Source: Paraburkholderia tuberum STM678
GTDB taxonomy: Bacteria; Pseudomonadota; Gammaproteobacteria; Burkholderiales; Burkholderiaceae
Assembly (NCBI RefSeq): GCF_902833905.1
Contig: NZ_CADFGP010000030.1
Location: forward strand, 1 to 64,000
Direction of reading: 5' to 3'
DNA length: 64,000 nucleotides
Part shown: piece after piece, positions 18,260-26,314 of the stretch
How positions within the stretch are numbered: the first letter of the stretch is position 1
How the letters are laid out: every line of letters starts with the position of its first letter
Made by a program: the position numbers and the translations under genes
Notes under the pieces: generated by a model
Seen by the model: the letters and a program-made list of their open reading frames with translations, nothing else
The model's database searches: none
What the model was told of the DNA's origin: nothing

Positions 18260-18754
18260 ATGCCAATCTGGGTCGATGCCGACGCCTGCCCGGCCGTCGT
18301 CAAGGACATGCTTTATCGCGCGGCGCGCCGGACCGGCATGCCGCTGACGCTGGTCGCCAATTCGTTCCTGCGCGTGCCGCCATCGCCGCTGATCCGCGCG
18401 ATCCAGGTGCCGGCCGGCTTCGACGCCGCCGATCAATTGATCGTCGAGCGCGTCGTCGCGGGCGACCTCGTGATCACCGCCGACATCCCGCTCGCCGCCG
18501 CCGTGCTGGCAAAAAATGCCCACGCGCTCGATCCGCGCGGCAACTGGTACACGCCCGGAACGATCGAAGAACGGCTGCGCATGCGCTCGATGCTCGACCA
18601 GTTGCGCTCGAGCGGCGTCGACACGGGCGGACCGGCCGCCTTCAGCGCGCGCGATGGCAAGGCGTTTGCTGGCGAACTCGATCGCTGGCTCGCGCGTCAG
18701 GCGCCTCGCGGTGATGCGCAGGCGCCACAGTCGCACGGCAAGCCGCCCGCCTGA
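18260..18754 (+). CDS. YaiI/YqxD family protein (UPF0178)
   Basis: A 164-residue cytosolic protein of the UPF0178 family, a PIN-like fold of unproven activity. Diagnostic features are DADACP at residues 6-11, the conserved LVANSFLRVP, ITADIPLA and the C-terminal RMRSMLDQLRSSG segment. The acidic residues of DADACP and ITADIPLA match likely metal ligands. The ATG at 18260 begins right at the first strand. It appears to stand alone upstream of the purine permease gene. Confidence 0.92.
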   Translation: MPIWVDADACPAVVKDMLYRAARRTGMPLTLVANSFLRVPPSPLIRAIQVPAGFDAADQLIVERVVAGDLVITADIPLAAAVLAKNAHALDPRGNWYTPGTIEERLRMRSMLDQLRSSGVDTGGPAAFSARDGKAFAGELDRWLARQAPRGDAQAPQSHGKPPA

Positions 18755-18919
18755 CGGGCCCGGGCGGCCTGCTGGCGCCGCCACAGGCGCCGGGGCGCTG
18801 CCATGCGTGATTACAATTCCGTCGTAACGCCGCCGCGCGGCCTGCCTTGCTGCGCCGCTCTGTCACCGCCTCGATGACAAAAACACTGTCTGAACGACGA
18901 AAGAGAGGAAACCCGCCAC

Positions 18920-20221
18920 ATGGACTCGATCAAACGCTACTTCGGCTTCGACGCCGTCGACACCAACCTGCGCACCGAAGTGCTAGCCGGCGTGACCACT
19001 TTCCTGACGATGGCCTACATCATCTTCGTGAACCCGGCGATTCTCGGTGACGCCGGCATGCCGAAGAGCGCAGTGTTCGTCGCGACCTGCCTCGTGGCCG
19101 CGCTCGCGTCGCTGATCATGGGTCTGTACGCGAACTACCCGATCGCGCTCGCGCCCGGCATGGGCCTGAACGCGTACTTCGCGTACACGGTCGTCAAGGG
19201 CATGGGCTACACGTGGCAGGCCGCGCTCGGCGCGGTGTTCATCTCCGGGTGCCTGTTCCTGATCGTCACGCTGTTCCGCGTGCGCGAGGTGATCGTCAAG
19301 GGCATTCCGCATTCGATCCGCATCGCGATCACCGGCGGCATCGGTCTCTTTCTCGCGATCATTTCGCTGAAGTCGGCCGGCGTGGTGGTCGGCAATCCGG
19401 CCACGCTCGTCACGCTCGGCAATCTGCATGACCCGCACGTCGTGCTCGCGGCGGTCGGCTTCTTCGGCATCGTCACGCTGGATCATATGCGTGTGCGCGG
19501 TTCGATCCTGATCGGTATCGTCGGCGTGACGATCCTGAGCTTTTTCTTTGGCGGCAACCAGTTTCACGGCATCGTGTCCGCGCCGCCGTCGATCGCGCCG
19601 ACGCTGTTCCAGCTCGATATCCGCAGCGCGCTGTCGAGTGGCGTGCTGAACGTGGTGCTGGTGTTCTTCCTCGTCGAGCTGTTCGATGCGACCGGCACGC
19701 TGATGGGCGTCGCGAACCGCGCGGGGCTGCTGGTGGAAGGCAAGATGCATCGGCTCAACCGCGCGCTGCTCGCGGACAGCACCGCGATTCTCGCCGGCTC
19801 GATGCTCGGTACTTCGTCGACGACGGCGTATATCGAAAGCGCATCGGGCGTGCAGGCCGGCGGCCGTACCGGCATGACCGCGATCACGGTCGCCGTGCTG
19901 TTCGTCGCGGCGCTGTTTTTCGCGCCGCTCGCCGAAGTGGTGCCGCCGTATGCGACCGCGCCCGCGCTGCTGTACGTGTCGTGCCTGATGCTGCGCGAAC
20001 TGGTCGACCTGCCGTGGGACGACGCGACCGAAGTCGTGCCGGCCGCGCTGACCGCGCTGCTGATGCCGTTCACCTACTCGATCGCGAACGGCGTCGCGTT
20101 CGGCTTCATCTCGTACGCGGGACTCAAGCTGCTGACGGGCCAGGCGCGCCAGGTGAAGCTGGTCGTGTGGATCATCGCGGCGATTTTCCTGTTCCGGTAT
20201 TTCTATCTCGGCAGCGAATGA
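18920..20221 (+). CDS. NCS2 family purine permease (guanine/hypoxanthine type)
   Basis: A 433-residue transporter of the AzgA/PbuG (GhxP) branch of NCS2, importing guanine or hypoxanthine with protons. It begins MDSIKRYFGFDAVDTNLRTE, the branch's usual N terminus, followed by GVTTFLTMAYIIFVNPAIL. The substrate-site motifs LAPGMGLNAYFAY and SSTTAYIESASGVQAGGRTG are intact. About 13-14 membrane segments fit the fold. AGAGGA precedes the ATG. No purine riboswitch is seen in the 165-base leader. Confidence 0.93.
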   Translation: MDSIKRYFGFDAVDTNLRTEVLAGVTTFLTMAYIIFVNPAILGDAGMPKSAVFVATCLVAALASLIMGLYANYPIALAPGMGLNAYFAYTVVKGMGYTWQAALGAVFISGCLFLIVTLFRVREVIVKGIPHSIRIAITGGIGLFLAIISLKSAGVVVGNPATLVTLGNLHDPHVVLAAVGFFGIVTLDHMRVRGSILIGIVGVTILSFFFGGNQFHGIVSAPPSIAPTLFQLDIRSALSSGVLNVVLVFFLVELFDATGTLMGVANRAGLLVEGKMHRLNRALLADSTAILAGSMLGTSSTTAYIESASGVQAGGRTGMTAITVAVLFVAALFFAPLAEVVPPYATAPALLYVSCLMLRELVDLPWDDATEVVPAALTALLMPFTYSIANGVAFGFISYAGLKLLTGQARQVKLVVWIIAAIFLFRYFYLGSE

Positions 20222-20295
20222 GGAGGTCGCGCGGCCGGGGGGTCGAATGTGTCGTCGGCTTCGGGGACCGTTTATCATCCGATGTTTCGAATGAT

Positions 20296-20400
20296 GATCG
20301 ACCGGGTCGCGATCGACCGGGTCGCGATCGACCGGGTCGCGATCGACCGGGTCGCGATCGACCGGGTCGCGATCGACCGGGTCGCGATCGACCGGGTCGC
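20296..20400. repeat. Seven perfect 15-bp tandem repeats
   Basis: The unit GATCGACCGGGTCGC is repeated seven times without change, followed by a decayed eighth copy at 20401-20415. Each unit contains a GATC site. The array ends about 30 bases before the ATG of the cytochrome b561 gene, in its presumed promoter or leader. It reads as IDRVA repeats if translation began upstream, but a good ribosome site exists only after the array. Copy-number change by slippage would alter spacing in 15-base steps. Confidence 0.95.
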
Positions 20401-20431
20401 TGCGGCACGGGTCGCCACCCCAGGAGCCTCG

Positions 20432-20965
20432 ATGTCCTCATATAACCGCACGACGGACCGCTACACGAAGCCCGCGATTTTCTTTCACTGGATGATTTTT
20501 CTGCTGGTCGCGCTGGCCTATCTGGCCATCGAAATCCGCGGCCCGCGCGGCTCCGACAGCCGCGCGTTCTGGACCGGCGTGCATTTTTGGGCCGGCACGC
20601 TGGTGCTCGGGCTGGCCGTGTTGCGGCTGCTGTGGAGATTGTGGGCCGGCGCGCCGGAGGAGCTCGAAAGCAATCGGCTGCTCGCTTTTCTCGGGCGCTC
20701 CGCGCACCTCGCGCTCTATGTGTTCATCTTCGCCCAGCCGCTGCTCGGCATGCTGATGGTCAATGCGGGCGGGCGGCCGGTGTCGCTCGCATGGACGGAC
20801 ATCAGCTTCACGCTGGTGCGTGCGGATGCGATCGCGCGGCCGCTGTTGAAGGACGCGCACGAGTGGCTCGGCAACGTGTTCTATTGGGTGATCGGACTGC
20901 ACGCGCTCGCGGCGATCGCGCACCATGTGGTGTTCAAGGATCGGGCGCTGCGGCGGATCATTTGA
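20432..20965 (+). CDS. Cytochrome b561
   Basis: A 177-residue inner-membrane di-heme b-type cytochrome moving electrons between quinol and periplasmic acceptors. Four helices are visible with haem-ligand histidines in AIFFHWMIF, GVHFWAG, RSAHLALY and the final helix (HALAAIAHHVVFKDRAL). The start at 20432 (MSSYNRTTDRYTKPA) has AGGAG 6 bases upstream and is where relatives begin. An ATG at 20249 would add a 61-residue extension made mostly of the tandem repeat and is judged not used. Confidence 0.92.
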   Translation: MSSYNRTTDRYTKPAIFFHWMIFLLVALAYLAIEIRGPRGSDSRAFWTGVHFWAGTLVLGLAVLRLLWRLWAGAPEELESNRLLAFLGRSAHLALYVFIFAQPLLGMLMVNAGGRPVSLAWTDISFTLVRADAIARPLLKDAHEWLGNVFYWVIGLHALAAIAHHVVFKDRALRRII

Positions 20966-21130
20966 AAGTAATGGAGTTGGCTGCGTGCCGCCGATGCATT
21001 GCACGCGGTCGCGGCTTGCGCGCAGGCCAGCCAGCGGTAGCGGCACGGGTGAATCCGAACTTCGCGCTTCGGCAGCAGTCGCGCTTGCCGAAGCTTCGGT
21101 ACCGGTAGCCAGCCGATAATTTCAGATTGG

Positions 21131-21421
21131 TCAGTTACGCCAGTTCGCCTCGTAAAACCGCACGTAACCGCTTCTGAGCACGAGACACTGCGCGCGCGTT
21201 TCCGACAACAGCCGGCGCGTGGCGGCCTCGATGCGCGGCCGGTGCGCGTCGAACGCGACGATCATGTCCTCCAGCCGGGGGGACGCGGCGCCGAAGTGAT
21301 CTTCGAGCGCTTCCGCAGTGATCATGCACTCCACCCTCTGCCCATCGACCATTGCCGGAAACGCCAAAGTAAGTTCGCGACCTGAATATTCAGGGGCTTC
21401 GTTCGGGAATTGGATCTGCAT
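21131..21421 (-). CDS. DUF1488 family protein
   Basis: A 96-residue cytosolic protein matching DUF1488: MQIQFPNEAPEY, LTLAFPAMVDGQRVECMITAEALEDHFGA, and a C-terminal YVRFYEANW. The role is unknown. The ATG at 21421 has AGGTGA upstream; extending to 21517 adds sequence without family similarity. It converges with the cytochrome b561 gene. Confidence 0.85.
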   Translation of the reverse strand: MQIQFPNEAPEYSGRELTLAFPAMVDGQRVECMITAEALEDHFGAASPRLEDMIVAFDAHRPRIEAATRRLLSETRAQCLVLRSGYVRFYEANWRN

Positions 21422-21573
21422 GGGAGTCACCTGGAAGAGTGCGCGCACGATGCGCTCGGGTAATGCACGCGCTGATTGCTTGCTACCGCGTCCGCCGCTC
21501 GTTCCTCCTTGTCCCATGCAGCCGGCGCGGGCCGTCGCCTCGACGCGGCATCGTCAGTTCGCGCCACGCGGAG

Positions 21574-21587
21574 GTGAATTGATTCAC
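21574..21587. promoter_or_regulatory. Inverted repeat in a divergent spacer
   Basis: GTGAAT-TG-ATTCAC is a 6-bp inverted repeat with a 2-base centre, in the AT-richest part of the roughly 300-base spacer between the DUF1488 gene (minus) and the ferredoxin gene (plus). It is an operator candidate by position and symmetry only. Nothing else is seen in this spacer. Confidence 0.3.
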
Positions 21588-21726
21588 TTTAGACGAGTTC
21601 GGGCCAGGTGCAAGGTTTCCCCGATTTTTTCTTGAAGGCGCGACTGACGCGCCGATGTTGCGGCGCGGCATAAAGCGGTGTCCGATCCCGTGTAAAGTGT
21701 CGCGCACCTAGTCATTGACCTGCACG

Positions 21727-22035
21727 ATGTCCGTCCCCACCCGCCCGCCTGTGGTTCGCGTCGAACCGCTCGGCCAGAGCTTCGAAGCGCCCGATTCGCT
21801 GACGATTCTCGAAGCCGCCGCTTTCGCCAATCTGCGTTTGCCGCGTTCGTGCCGCAACGGCACGTGCCGAACATGCTTGTGCCGGATGACGTCTGGGCGT
21901 GTGCGCTACTCGATTGACTGGCCCGGCGTGAGCCGCGAGGAAAAGGCGGACGGTTATATCCTGCCGTGCGTGGCGGTCGCGGAAACCGACGTGGTGATCG
22001 AAGTGCCGGATGCGGTCGCGATACCGGCACGGTGA
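21727..22035 (+). CDS. 2Fe-2S plant-type ferredoxin
   Basis: A 102-residue electron carrier. Cluster ligands C42, C47, C50 and C81 fit the plant-type CX4CX2C...C arrangement (SCRNGTCRTC, then LPCV); an extra Cys at 52 is unusual but tolerated. The fold's RVEPLGQSFEAPDSLTILEA start is present. The ATG at 21727 lacks a strong ribosome site; a TTG four codons upstream is the alternative. No dedicated partner gene adjoins it. Confidence 0.88.
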   Translation: MSVPTRPPVVRVEPLGQSFEAPDSLTILEAAAFANLRLPRSCRNGTCRTCLCRMTSGRVRYSIDWPGVSREEKADGYILPCVAVAETDVVIEVPDAVAIPAR

Positions 22036-22037
22036 GC

Positions 22038-22067
22038 GCGAGCGTGGGCGCCTGGCGCCCCGCTCGC
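22038..22067. terminator. Strong GC hairpin between convergent genes
   Basis: GCGAGCG-T-GGGCGCC, one base, then GGCGCCC-CGCTCGC: 14 base pairs with a single bulge, starting 3 bases after the ferredoxin stop and about 20 bases before the stop of the convergent Pmp3 gene. It is probably a bidirectional terminator, though without a T-tract. Confidence 0.55.
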
Positions 22068-22089
22068 CGGCGCGTTCACGCGCTGTGTC

Positions 22090-22284
22090 TTAGCGCCCGT
22101 TGCCCATTGCGCGGGCGATTTTCTTGTCCGTGTTGTACTGGCTCAGCGAATACACCGACCAGATGGCCGCCGGCACCCAGCCGATCAGCGTGATTTGCAG
22201 AATCAGACAGATGATGCCCGCAAACGGACGGCCGATCGTGAAAAACTGCAGCCACGGCAGAATGATGGCAAGCAAAAGACGCAT
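22090..22284 (-). CDS. YqaE/Pmp3 family small membrane protein
   Basis: A 64-residue two-helix protein: LLLAIILPWLQFFTIGRPFAG, then IICLILQITLIGWVPAAIWSVYSL, the Pmp3 signature, with a short basic tail. Family members are stress-linked membrane proteins affecting membrane potential. AGGAA precedes the ATG. Confidence 0.9.
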   Translation of the reverse strand: MRLLLAIILPWLQFFTIGRPFAGIICLILQITLIGWVPAAIWSVYSLSQYNTDKKIARAMGNGR

Positions 22285-22344
22285 TCGGTTTTCCTGTTCC
22301 TGTGATTACGGCAGCATGGGTGAGTCCGCGGGGGACGCATCTGC

Positions 22345-22548
22345 CTAGTTGTTGAACTCATCGAGCGGCGCAAAACGCGGCACCTTGACGCCTTCCTGCT
22401 CTACCAGCTCGGAAAACACCGTCGCTGGACGGGTCCAGATCGTTCCATTGGCCGCCTTGTAGACGATCATCGTGACCGTCGGATCCGATTCGAGCGTGGC
22501 CTCGCAGACCAGCTCGTAAATGCCGCCTTTGTAGTGTCGGTAGCGCAT
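22345..22548 (-). CDS. DUF1653 family protein
   Basis: A 67-residue protein beginning MRYRHYKGGIYELV, with VYKAANGTIWTRPATVFSE, both typical of DUF1653, a small beta-rich domain of unknown role. The ATG at 22548 is preferred because the domain begins there. It is followed on the same strand by the Pmp3 gene. Confidence 0.87.
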   Translation of the reverse strand: MRYRHYKGGIYELVCEATLESDPTVTMIVYKAANGTIWTRPATVFSELVEQEGVKVPRFAPLDEFNN

Positions 22549-22606
22549 GGTGTTTGACCTTATTTTGGGCGTCGTCGAAGCATTTTCAAGCACGGCGCGC
22601 CTGAGC

Positions 22607-23251
22607 TTAGCCGCCCTCTTTCATCTGCTTCAGGATCTTGTAGACGGTCGCGCGGCCCATCGTCAGCACCGCGGCCACGTAATTCGCCGAGCTGCGGCCG
22701 CGAAACGCGCCCTGCGCGTGCAGCGCCTCGACGATTTCACGCTTGTGCTCGCGCGTCAGCGCATTGATGCCGATCTGCCGGTCACGCAGCCACGTGTGCA
22801 GATACGTGTTGATGCGGTCCTGCCAGTCGTCGCGGAACAGATCGTCGGCAGGCGCGTCCGTCATCGCGCCGCCCTTGATGAACAGATCGAGCGTCGAGCG
22901 CACATCCTCGAACACCGCGATGTTGAAGTTCACGCACAGGATGCCGGCGGGCTTGCCGTCGTCGTCGAACAGGATGTTGCTCACGCAGCGCATGCGGCGG
23001 CCGTCCCAGTTCAGCTTCTCGTAGGGGCCGATGGTCTGGCCGCGCGCCGCGAAGTGCGCGTCGTCGAGCACCGACGGCGCGCCCACCTCGAGCCGCGACA
23101 GATTGTTCACCAGATACGCGATGGTCTGATCGCGCAGATCGTGAATCACCACCTCGGCGCACGGATAGAGCAGCGCGGCGATGCCGTCGGCGATCGGCGC
23201 GTAGCGCTTCAGCAGCAGGTCTTTGACAGGAGACACGTTCGGGTTGCGCAT
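22607..23251 (-). CDS. DauR-like regulator (YheO-type PAS plus HTH)
   Basis: A 214-residue transcriptional regulator. The N-terminal YheO-like PAS domain (about 10-125) contains PCAEVVIHDL, GPYEKLNWDGRRMRCV and ILCVNFNI. A C-terminal helix-turn-helix (about 165-212) contains KREIVEALHAQGAFRGR, ANYVAAVLTMGRATVYKILK. The family includes DauR, regulator of D-arginine use in Pseudomonas, but no D-amino acid genes adjoin it here, so the ligand is unknown. The ribosome site is weak. The 237 bases upstream separate it from a divergent small gene. Confidence 0.87.
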   Translation of the reverse strand: MRNPNVSPVKDLLLKRYAPIADGIAALLYPCAEVVIHDLRDQTIAYLVNNLSRLEVGAPSVLDDAHFAARGQTIGPYEKLNWDGRRMRCVSNILFDDDGKPAGILCVNFNIAVFEDVRSTLDLFIKGGAMTDAPADDLFRDDWQDRINTYLHTWLRDRQIGINALTREHKREIVEALHAQGAFRGRSSANYVAAVLTMGRATVYKILKQMKEGG

Positions 23252-23488
23252 GGAAAAAACGCGAGGTTCGAAGGAGGCGGCGCGCGATAGCGGATGACGA
23301 CGAAGCCAGATGCCCGCCGTGGACGCCGGCGCGCCCGCTCGGTCCGCAATTCAGGAAGCCGCCATTGTAGCGGCCTCGCGCTGGCGCCGCGACTCGACGC
23401 CGGACGGCAATTTTGTCTACCTCGCGAGCGCATTTTTTTCGTGCGATAAACACTGATCCACCGACACCCAACCGAACGGAACCAACCG

Positions 23489-23707
23489 ATGGCCACACTC
23501 GAAGCGCTTCGCGCCGTGCTCGACGACAAGCGCACGCCGGAGATCATTCGCAACCACATCATCGATTCGCTGCAGTACGCGCTGCGCAACCATGGTCAGG
23601 TCTTCACGGCCAAGGAAGTCGAATGGTTGACCGGCTGGGACGATGCGCGCCTGCCGCTGGCGGCCGCGCGCGAATTGCGGAAGCGCGTCGCCGAGACGTC
23701 GCGCTGA
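23489..23707 (+). CDS. Small hypothetical protein
   Basis: A 72-residue acidic/basic mixed protein, mostly helical: RAVLDDKRTPEIIRNHIIDS, then FTAKEVEWLTGW. It has no signal peptide or membrane helix. Codon usage matches the flanks, supporting a real gene. I recognise no family and the neighbours give no clue. Confidence 0.6.
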   Translation: MATLEALRAVLDDKRTPEIIRNHIIDSLQYALRNHGQVFTAKEVEWLTGWDDARLPLAAARELRKRVAETSR

Positions 23708-24298
23708 CGCACGCGTTCGAATAGGAGCCTCGCGCGCGCCACTCGCGCGATTCGCGAGCCCGTCATCGGTCCCGCATCCGACACGACTTCGCCAACTGCC
23801 CGCGAAGCCCCGCCAGTCGGGCGTTCCGGTCGTGCGCTGAAGTTTGCACTATCCAATCAGGCCTATTTCAGGCATCATGTTGCAATTGTTGCACCTCGCA
23901 CCCATATAGCACTGGCAGCACCAGGCAGTCTCAACCCGGCATCTCCGCACCACCCCCGACTGTTCGACCGCCCTTATCTGCGATCCCGTCACTCCGGCAA
24001 TGCGCCGCCCGTATTCGCCGTCGCGAGAAGTACACCGAGCGGTTCAGCATCATGCGTCCGGCGCCCGAATTGACGCGCCGCTTCAGCGTTTTTTCGGTCG
24101 AATCCGCGTTTTCGCGCGACCGCTCGAGCCATTGTCATTGAGCCCGCCGGGTCCACCAGGCCTGTGCCAACCATTTTTAACGCGGCGCGCCCATCGGTGC
24201 TGCGCCGCCGGTCCGCGCCGTGACGCGTCAAAGGAGCGTTGCCGGAAGCAGCGCCCCGCACGCGGCGCGTGGACCACGCAATACAGGACATGTTTCTC
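23708..24298. other. Intergenic stretch, no gene seen
   Basis: About 590 bases. There is no frame with convincing codon bias or family features. An AT-richer patch at about 23840-23905 holds the small inverted repeat TGCAA-TTG-TTGCA (23881-23893) and could be a promoter region, but no gene follows closely. Confidence 0.5.
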
Positions 24299-24580
24299 AT
24301 GAATTCAGCTGTCAGGACCTACAAGGGTTACGAAATCCACCCGCTCGTTTATCCGCGCCGCCCCGCGGGCGCGCAAGCGACCCGCAATCCGGGCGCCGGT
24401 TACGACGCTTCGGTGCGCATCTGCCGCGTCGGCGCCAATGCGGCGGCCGACGGCCGGGTATTTCGCCTGCAGTATCTGTTTCCGTTCGACGGCATGGGCA
24501 AGGCGCGCATCGCGTGCATGGCGCATGCGGAACGGCTGATCGACGGCCAGGTGAGCGGTCAGTCGGTCACCGATCTTTGA
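24299..24580 (+). CDS. Hypothetical protein with KGYEI N-terminal motif
   Basis: A 93-residue protein, MNSAVRTYKGYEIHPLVYPR at the start and YLFPFDGMGKARIACMAHAE in the middle. AGGA lies 10 bases before the ATG at 24299; an ATG at 24290 is the alternative. Its opening resembles that of the small protein at 44649 (MNSHIRYKGYEV), suggesting one family of Burkholderiaceae proteins with a two-stranded N-terminal hairpin. Function unknown. Confidence 0.7.
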   Translation: MNSAVRTYKGYEIHPLVYPRRPAGAQATRNPGAGYDASVRICRVGANAAADGRVFRLQYLFPFDGMGKARIACMAHAERLIDGQVSGQSVTDL

Positions 24581-24724
24581 GCGGCGTCATCGGCGCGTCA
24601 CTCATGTCGCCCAGCGTGCTTTCGGACGCCGCTGCTTTTCAAACGAATCCACAGTCGCGCCGCTCGCAATGCCTGCGGCCGGTTTCCCCTATTTCCCCTT
24701 TATCCCATCGACCAGGAGTTATGC

Positions 24725-24994
24725 ATGGCGAAAGAAGAACTGCTTGAACTTGACGGTATCGTCGACGAAGTGCTTCCGGATAGCCGCTACCGCGTGACGC
24801 TCGACAACGGCGTCGTGGTCGGCGCCTATGCGTCCGGGCGCATGCGCAAGAACCATATCCGTATTCTCGCGGGCGATCGCGTGACGCTCGAATTGTCGGT
24901 CTACGACCTGACCAAGGGGCGGATCAATTTCCGCCACAAGGACGAGCGTGCGAGTGGCGGCGGTGCGCCACGGCACGCGGCGCGGCGGAGGTAA
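24725..24994 (+). CDS. infA: Translation initiation factor IF-1 (second-type copy)
   Basis: An 89-residue S1/OB-fold protein. It begins MAKEELLELDGIVDEVLPDS and retains YRVTLDNGVVVGAYASGRMRKN and RILAGDRVTLELSVYDLTKG, standard for IF-1. A basic Gly/Arg tail extends past the usual end (about 72 residues). Burkholderiaceae normally carry one infA in the ribosomal-protein operon; isolation here, next to unknown genes, marks this as the additional copy. AGGAG is 7 bases upstream. Confidence 0.92.
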   Translation: MAKEELLELDGIVDEVLPDSRYRVTLDNGVVVGAYASGRMRKNHIRILAGDRVTLELSVYDLTKGRINFRHKDERASGGGAPRHAARRR

Positions 24995-25731
24995 GCAGGG
25001 GTCACGGCGCCGCCCTGCGTACCTGTGATGTTGTGCAGGCGATGCGGGCAGCCCGCCCGAACCCATGCGAAAGCGCGAGGCCCGACAGACTCGCGCCATA
25101 CCTTCCGACTCCGCGTTCTGCTTGAACGCGCTACGTCAGCCTCGCCGCCCAAGCGCGTGAAATAGACGTCTTCCCTGACATTCGGGGTGCTCTCCAGCGC
25201 ATGCGCGAACGTCGTACGCCGCAACACGCGCGGCGTCTTGATTGGAATCTGGCGGCACGCCGCTTCGGCGACCACGCACGTCGCAGCGCGTCTCGCTAAA
25301 CTCCAAACACCGCCCCCAAATCCTCCCCACCCGCGCTTTTGCGCACCTGCTCGACCACCCGCTCCTCCAGCTCCATCTGCGCCCGCTGCTGACCTCGATC
25401 AGCCCGTTGATGACGACGATTCGCGGACGCGACCGGCTTGAGCTTCTACGGCGCGTCATTGCTGACCAGTCTGCCGGTGGCCGCGACGAACGCGATGCGC
25501 CGCTTCGGTGCATCGGGCGTCCGCTGTCCTGCATGCCCCTCGCCGGTGCAGCGCGACCGGCGTGGCCGCGTCACCTCTTTCGCGGACGATTCGCAGCGAT
25601 CGCCCGCAAAAACCCCAATCGATCCCCGCCATTCGCGCGAATGCGCTCCACACACCTCGCCAAGCCCCGTCGCGCGAAGACTGGCATATCCATTGCTTTA
25701 CTGATAGTCAGATGTCCCTTCCCCCGACTCC
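24995..25731. other. Intergenic stretch with possible gene remnant
   Basis: About 740 bases without an intact gene. On the minus strand around 25300-25440 short protein-like pieces occur in two different frames (RIVVINGLIEV and QMELEERVVEQVRKSAGGED), as expected of a frameshifted remnant. Long forward frames across it have Arg/Ala-rich composition and look like shadows. No family could be assigned to the remnant. Confidence 0.35.
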
Positions 25732-26307
25732 ATGCTGCGTGTTCTCCTTGTCACCGACACCGACAAACCGATCGGCGATCTGCGCGACGCGCTCGCCTGT
25801 CTCGGCTGCGAAATGCTCTCCGGCACCGCGACGCCGCAGGCGCTGCATCGCGCGGTTCAGGACGAGCGGCCCGACGTCATCATCATCGATACGGAGTCGC
25901 CGTCGCGCGATACGCTCGAACAGCTCGCCGTGATGCACGCGACCGCCCCGCGCCCCGTGCTGATGTTCAGCCACGACGCGAACCAGCAACTGATCCGCCA
26001 AGCGGTCAACGCGGGCGTCACCGCGTATCTGGTCGAAGGCCTCGCGACCGAGCGGCTCGCGCCGATTCTCGAAGTCGCGCTCGCGCGTTTCGCACAGGAG
26101 TCGCAATTGCGCGAGCGGCTCGCGCAGGCCGAAAACGAACTGGCCGAGCGCAAGCTGATCGATCGCGCGAAACGCCTGCTCATGGATCAGCAGAAACTCA
26201 CCGAACCGGCCGCCTACGCGAGTCTGCGCAAACGCGCGATGAACCAGGGCGTCAAACTCGCCGAGGTGGCGCGCGAGGTCGTCGCGTCGGCCGGCTCGCT
26301 CAAATGA
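25732..26307 (+). CDS. nasT: ANTAR-domain response regulator, NasT type
   Basis: A 191-residue antiterminator. The receiver-like domain (MLRVLLVTDTDKPIGDLRDAL; DVIIIDTESPSRD) is followed by a coiled helix and the ANTAR RNA-binding domain ELAERKLIDRAKRLLMDQ, LTEPAAYASLRKRAMN. NasT proteins bind two-hairpin leaders and prevent termination in nitrate-assimilation operons. The NasS-like sensor gene follows after 7 bases. No nitrate reductase or transporter lies in this window, so the target operon is elsewhere. Confidence 0.88.
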   Translation: MLRVLLVTDTDKPIGDLRDALACLGCEMLSGTATPQALHRAVQDERPDVIIIDTESPSRDTLEQLAVMHATAPRPVLMFSHDANQQLIRQAVNAGVTAYLVEGLATERLAPILEVALARFAQESQLRERLAQAENELAERKLIDRAKRLLMDQQKLTEPAAYASLRKRAMNQGVKLAEVAREVVASAGSLK

Positions 26308-26314
26308 TGCGCTC

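Noticed and set aside
18755..18919. Purine riboswitch ahead of the NCS2 permease
   Set aside because: The leader is short and very GC-rich; the conserved purine aptamer loops are not present.
20296..20400. CRISPR array
   Set aside because: Units are 15 bp and contiguous with no spacers, and no cas genes are nearby; this is a minisatellite.
20249..20431. N-terminal extension of cytochrome b561 made of IDRVA repeats
   Set aside because: The frame is open because the 15-bp repeat is a multiple of three. The real ribosome site (AGGAG) and the family N terminus are at 20432, after the array.
21088..21099. Palindrome CCGAAGCTTCGG downstream of cytochrome b561 as an operator
   Set aside because: It lies between two convergent stop codons, where no promoter is expected; at most part of a weak terminator.
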